Assembly: GCA_964435285.1 (NCBI GenBank)
Contig: CAYSYA010000017.1
Location: 1-8,813, forward strand
Source: GCA-2718035 sp964435285
Lineage (GTDB): Bacteria; Bacteroidota; Bacteroidia; Flavobacteriales; TMED113
Length of the DNA: 8,813 nt
Reading direction: 5' to 3'
Position numbers and translations under genes: made by a program. The notes beneath the pieces are model-generated. The model did no database searches and was not told where the DNA came from. It was given only the letters and a program-made list of their open reading frames with translations. Below are positions 6,176 to 8,813 of this stretch, in pieces. The first letter of the stretch is position 1; every line of letters begins with the position of its first letter.

Positions 6176-7468
6176 TTGAAAAAGTATATTTTATTTGGTT
6201 TATTTTTTATCCTGTGTATTTTTTATTTTGTGCCATGGGATATGGTTTCACCCTCTGTTGATAGTCCATTAGAATCAACATACAATGAAACCAATGAAAT
6301 TGATATTATTGAACCTGCATCCCAAAATGTTTTATTAAATGTTAATGATTATGAAGATGGAGTAGCAAGTTTTTTGACAGGTATAGACACAACCTCATTT
6401 TGCAGATCTGTTAATCCTAATTTTTGGGAAAACTTTACTAAAAAAATTGACAATGGTTTTTCTTTTACAAGTAAAGATGGTAAATCTAGAAAAAAACCTG
6501 GATGGAATAAGATTAAAAAAGAAAGATTAGATCCAATAATTAATTGGAGTCAATCTGAGTTTATTAAATCGGATATAGACACCAGTCTTGTATTTTATCC
6601 ATTTTCAGGTCCTGACTTTTTACATGCCTATCATTTCTATCCAAATGCAAATGAATATGTTTTACTAGCTCTTGAGGAAGTAGGTACTATGCCTGATTTT
6701 AATTCAATTTCTATAGATAGTATAGAAACATATGCGACTAATTTAAACTTATTTCTTAGAGATATTTATTTACGAAGTTATTTCATTACTGGAAATATGA
6801 TTGATGATATTGCAGATAATAAAGTAGATGGCGTTATTTCAACTCTATATTGGTTTATTAAAAAAACTAACCATGATATTATAAATGTTGAAAATGTTAC
6901 TTTAGATAGTTTGGGGAATATTATAAGAGAAGAAAATGTTTCGGAAGGGTGGAATACAAAGGGATTTGATGGTGTTCGTTTTTATTTTAAAAATTCTAAA
7001 AATGAGTTAAAAAAACTTGTTTATTTTTCTTGTGACATTTCAGACCAAGCTTTTTCAGGCCTAAATGGTAGAGATATTAAATACAAAAATTCAAATTTAT
7101 TAGCTTTTTTAAATAACATGAGAAAGTGTAATACATTTATCAAGTCTGCTTCCTACATGATGCATCACGATAGAAAAGATCTTTCTTTTAAAAAGATAAG
7201 GAATTTAATACTTTCGAAAAGTAAATCAATTTTTCAAGATGATACAGGCGTTCCATTTAGATTTATTGACCAAGAAGAATGGGAAATAACTGTTTTTGGA
7301 ACATATGAAAAACCAATAAAAGATTTTGATAGGTGGACTTTTATGATGCAAGAAGACTTGGATTTATTTTATAAAAATAAAGACAACCACGGTGGAATGT
7401 TACCATTTTCTTTAGGTTATCACTGGCAAGATAAAAAACAAAACCAAATGTTGTTTTTGAAGAAATAG
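6176..7468 (+). CDS. Conserved-looking membrane-anchored or exported protein of unknown function
   Basis: This is a 430-residue protein whose function I do not recognise. Residues 4-19 are a hydrophobic signal or anchor after two lysines; C14 is not in a lipobox. The rest is soluble and should face the periplasm. Segments that look conserved are FYPFSGPDFLHAYHFYP (140-156), YVLLALEEVG (161-170), SASYMMHH (324-331), QDDTGVPFRF (354-363), FGTYEKPI (374-381) and LPFSLGYHW (409-417). I recall similar blocks in a widespread hypothetical family, but cannot name it or verify this. The start is TTG: an in-frame TAA at 6170-6172 rules out anything further upstream, and the next ATG (Met23) would remove the hydrophobic segment. 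It is divergent from the transpeptidase lipoprotein and converges on the M23 peptidase with a 2-base gap. That context suggests an envelope role, which is inference. Confidence 0.8.
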   Translation: MKKYILFGLFFILCIFYFVPWDMVSPSVDSPLESTYNETNEIDIIEPASQNVLLNVNDYEDGVASFLTGIDTTSFCRSVNPNFWENFTKKIDNGFSFTSKDGKSRKKPGWNKIKKERLDPIINWSQSEFIKSDIDTSLVFYPFSGPDFLHAYHFYPNANEYVLLALEEVGTMPDFNSISIDSIETYATNLNLFLRDIYLRSYFITGNMIDDIADNKVDGVISTLYWFIKKTNHDIINVENVTLDSLGNIIREENVSEGWNTKGFDGVRFYFKNSKNELKKLVYFSCDISDQAFSGLNGRDIKYKNSNLLAFLNNMRKCNTFIKSASYMMHHDRKDLSFKKIRNLILSKSKSIFQDDTGVPFRFIDQEEWEITVFGTYEKPIKDFDRWTFMMQEDLDLFYKNKDNHGGMLPFSLGYHWQDKKQNQMLFLKK

Positions 7469-7470
7469 TG

Positions 7471-8511
7471 TTACCTTACTCTAATTTTTTGTCCTATTTG
7501 TAAACTATTCCAATTAATTATTTTTTTATTTAATTTTTTAATCTTTTGTCCTCCAGCGTATGCTTCGCCGTAATACTTTTGACCAAGATGACCAAGTGTT
7601 TCTCCTTTTCTGATTGTATGGTATTTTTTTGAGCTATTTTTCTTTATATAAGAAAAATCTTTTTTTGTTATTGGATATATATAGGTTTCTTCTCCGTTTT
7701 TTCTAATTGATTTATATTTATCTTTTATTTTTTGATTTTCTATATCTATTACGTTTTGTGGGTCAAAAGCTTGATCAAAATATCTCATTTCAAAATGTAG
7801 GTGAGGCCCATCTGCTCTACCAGTTTCTCCTAATAGAGCAATAACATCACCAGCTCTAACTATATCTCCAGCTTCGGCAATTCTTTTACTGCAATGAGCA
7901 TAATAAGTTTCTAATCCGTTAAAATGTCTGATTATTACTAAATGACCATATCCGCCATCATTCCATCCCGAAAATCTTACTTTACCATCAAATGCAGATC
8001 TTAAGGTATCTCCTGTTCTACCGTAAGTATCAACTCCTTTATGTTGTCTTCTGTACCGCCATCCAAATGGAGAGTTTACTTTGTTGCTTGGGCTACAAAA
8101 AAATTTACCTGATGCTTCAAGGTCAATAAAAATAGTATCCTTTAAGTTTTCTAAATTCTTTTTTTTATATGGAAATAATCTTGTCGTACTCCAGTATTCA
8201 TTAAAAATTTTCATGGTATCAGACTTAATTTTTAATAGTGCTCTTGATTGATTGATTTCATCTTTAGACCAAGGTTTCCAAACAGATGATGAATCATCAT
8301 ATAAAATTAAGTCACCAAACCATTTTTTTTCATCTATAATTTTTGAAACCTTCTTTCTTGTAATTTCTTTTTTCTCTTTTTTAATATTTTCAATTTTATT
8401 TTCCTGTGTTTGAGGAATATGCTCTTTATTAGACCACTCTCCGTTGTTGTAGGACTGAGAAAAAATTAAAAAAGGAAATATTATTAAAAAAAATAGTGAT
8501 TCTTTTGCCAT
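7471..8511 (-). CDS. Exported M23 (LytM-type) peptidoglycan endopeptidase with C-terminal LysM domain
   Basis: This 346-residue enzyme probably cuts peptide cross-links in peptidoglycan. The signal peptide (1-18) is likely cleaved at FS|Q19. A charged low-complexity stretch (about 25-62) and an unassigned region (63-135) precede the M23 domain (about 140-255). The zinc ligands are all present: H157 and D161 in QHKGVD, and H239 in GPHLHFE, with H237 and H206 (YYAHCS) as the catalytic histidines. It should therefore be active, unlike the degenerate M23 activators EnvC and NlpD. Residues 297-345 form a LysM domain (YHTIRKGETLGHLGQKYYG ... LQIGQKIRV) that binds the glycan backbone. The layout matches M23-LysM hydrolases common in Bacteroidota. 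The ATG at 8511 begins directly before the signal peptide. No clear promoter is visible in the 69 bases upstream, though a dyad at 8552-8572 lies there. Confidence 0.92.
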   Translation of the reverse strand: MAKESLFFLIIFPFLIFSQSYNNGEWSNKEHIPQTQENKIENIKKEKKEITRKKVSKIIDEKKWFGDLILYDDSSSVWKPWSKDEINQSRALLKIKSDTMKIFNEYWSTTRLFPYKKKNLENLKDTIFIDLEASGKFFCSPSNKVNSPFGWRYRRQHKGVDTYGRTGDTLRSAFDGKVRFSGWNDGGYGHLVIIRHFNGLETYYAHCSKRIAEAGDIVRAGDVIALLGETGRADGPHLHFEMRYFDQAFDPQNVIDIENQKIKDKYKSIRKNGEETYIYPITKKDFSYIKKNSSKKYHTIRKGETLGHLGQKYYGEAYAGGQKIKKLNKKIINWNSLQIGQKIRVR

Positions 8512-8551
8512 TTAGTAAACTTATAAATTTTTCATTCAAAAATAAAATAAT

Positions 8552-8572
8552 AAATGCAACATTGTTGCGTTT
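8552..8572 (-). terminator. Probable intrinsic terminator hairpin behind the right-edge gene
   Basis: GCAACA (8556-8561) and TGTTGC (8563-8568) are perfect inverted arms around one base, extended by AAA (8552-8554) and TTT (8570-8572) across one mismatch. As RNA from the minus strand it would form a stem with a loop of about five bases, 8 bases after the stop codon at 8581. A T-rich tract (8551 down to about 8535) follows. This suits a terminator for the right-edge gene. Because it also lies upstream of the M23 gene, an operator is an alternative. Confidence 0.5.
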
Positions 8573-8580
8573 TGTTCATG

Positions 8581-8813
8581 TTAATTTTTGTTGAGTACTC
8601 TTTCTATACTTCCATCATCGTAAATGTATAGTAACATCACATCTTTTTCACCTCCATCAACATCTCTTCCAAGCATATCAGTTATTCTAACTAATTTCTT
8701 GTCACTTGCAATCTCAGATCCTAAAATGATTTGTCCTGCTACACTAATACCATCTGTTGTATAGAAACCAACTCCTTCTGACCATCTTACTTCTAGTGTT
8801 TGTTCAACACCAG
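8581..8813 (-). CDS. C-terminal end of a probable secreted protein with a T9SS-like sorting tail (partial)
   Basis: An open minus-strand frame enters from the right edge and ends at the TAA at 8583-8581, giving 77 codons with 76 residues visible. The visible part begins GVEQTLEVRWSEGVGFYTT. Its last 40 residues include KLVRITDMLGRDVD and, after a short gap, LLYIYDDGSIERVLNKN-stop. This resembles the C-terminal domains of type A T9SS cargo (a Leu-x-Val/Ile-x-Asp-x-x-Gly-Arg strand, then Tyr-Ile-Tyr and Gly-Ser strands before a basic end). T9SS uses such domains to move proteins across the outer membrane of Bacteroidota. By hand count it is about 35% G+C (81 of 233), above sampled neighbouring stretches (roughly 20-27%), as often seen in large secreted proteins. 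The N-terminus and function are outside the window. The coding call is firm and the sorting-tail call moderate. Confidence 0.7.
   Translation of the reverse strand, partial: GVEQTLEVRWSEGVGFYTTDGISVAGQIILGSEIASDKKLVRITDMLGRDVDGGEKDVMLLYIYDDGSIERVLNKN

Noticed and set aside
8512..8519. TTTACTAA/TAAGTTTA region just before the M23 start as a -7 box
   Set aside because: It is only a few bases from the ATG, so the transcript would begin inside the gene, and the TTTG upstream is 13 bases away, too close for the usual spacer.
1..8813. tRNA, rRNA, riboswitch, CRISPR array, insertion sequence or attachment site
   Set aside because: Intergenic spaces are at most about 78 bases and AT-rich, with no cloverleaf, spaced direct repeats, transposase or integrase motifs seen on either strand.

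Overview
The window looks like chromosomal DNA from a member of the Bacteroidota, most likely a small-genome marine Flavobacteriales lineage. The DNA is strongly AT-rich and gene junctions are only a few bases wide. No Shine-Dalgarno sequences are evident. Three exported proteins have signal peptides ending in Ser before Gln, as expected under the Bacteroidota 'Q-rule'. A TAnnTTTG-type -7 box precedes the first gene, and the protein cut off at the right edge ends like a type IX secretion (T9SS) cargo. I see no mobile element, CRISPR array, tRNA or rRNA.

Layout, left to right. A plus-strand ACMSD-family amidohydrolase (79-1101) meets, tail to tail, a minus-strand operon (2891 down to 1107). 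This operon encodes a short DksA/TraR zinc-finger protein, an exported methionine sulfoxide reductase A, and an exported coiled-coil protein with a cysteine-rich C-terminus. Divergent from it is a 12-helix APC amino acid permease (2946-4271). Next is a minus-strand lipoprotein with a YkuD-type L,D-transpeptidase core and a C-terminal SPOR domain (6137-4275). Divergent from that is a membrane-anchored protein of unknown function (6176-7468). It converges on an exported M23 endopeptidase with LysM (8511-7471). At the right edge is the 3' end of a probable secreted protein (8813-8581) with a likely terminator hairpin downstream.

Functionally, the right half is a cell-envelope cluster. The L,D-transpeptidase/SPOR lipoprotein, the M23/LysM endopeptidase and the uncharacterised anchored protein between them could all act on or near peptidoglycan. 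The left operon joins a transcription-type regulator to periplasmic oxidative repair of methionine. The amidohydrolase and the permease are ordinary metabolic and transport genes without obvious partners here.

I found no clear new defence or mobile system. The best candidates for something undescribed are the unknown protein at 6176-7468 in its wall-enzyme setting, the domain order of the transpeptidase lipoprotein, and the MsrA/Cys-rich coiled-coil pair.
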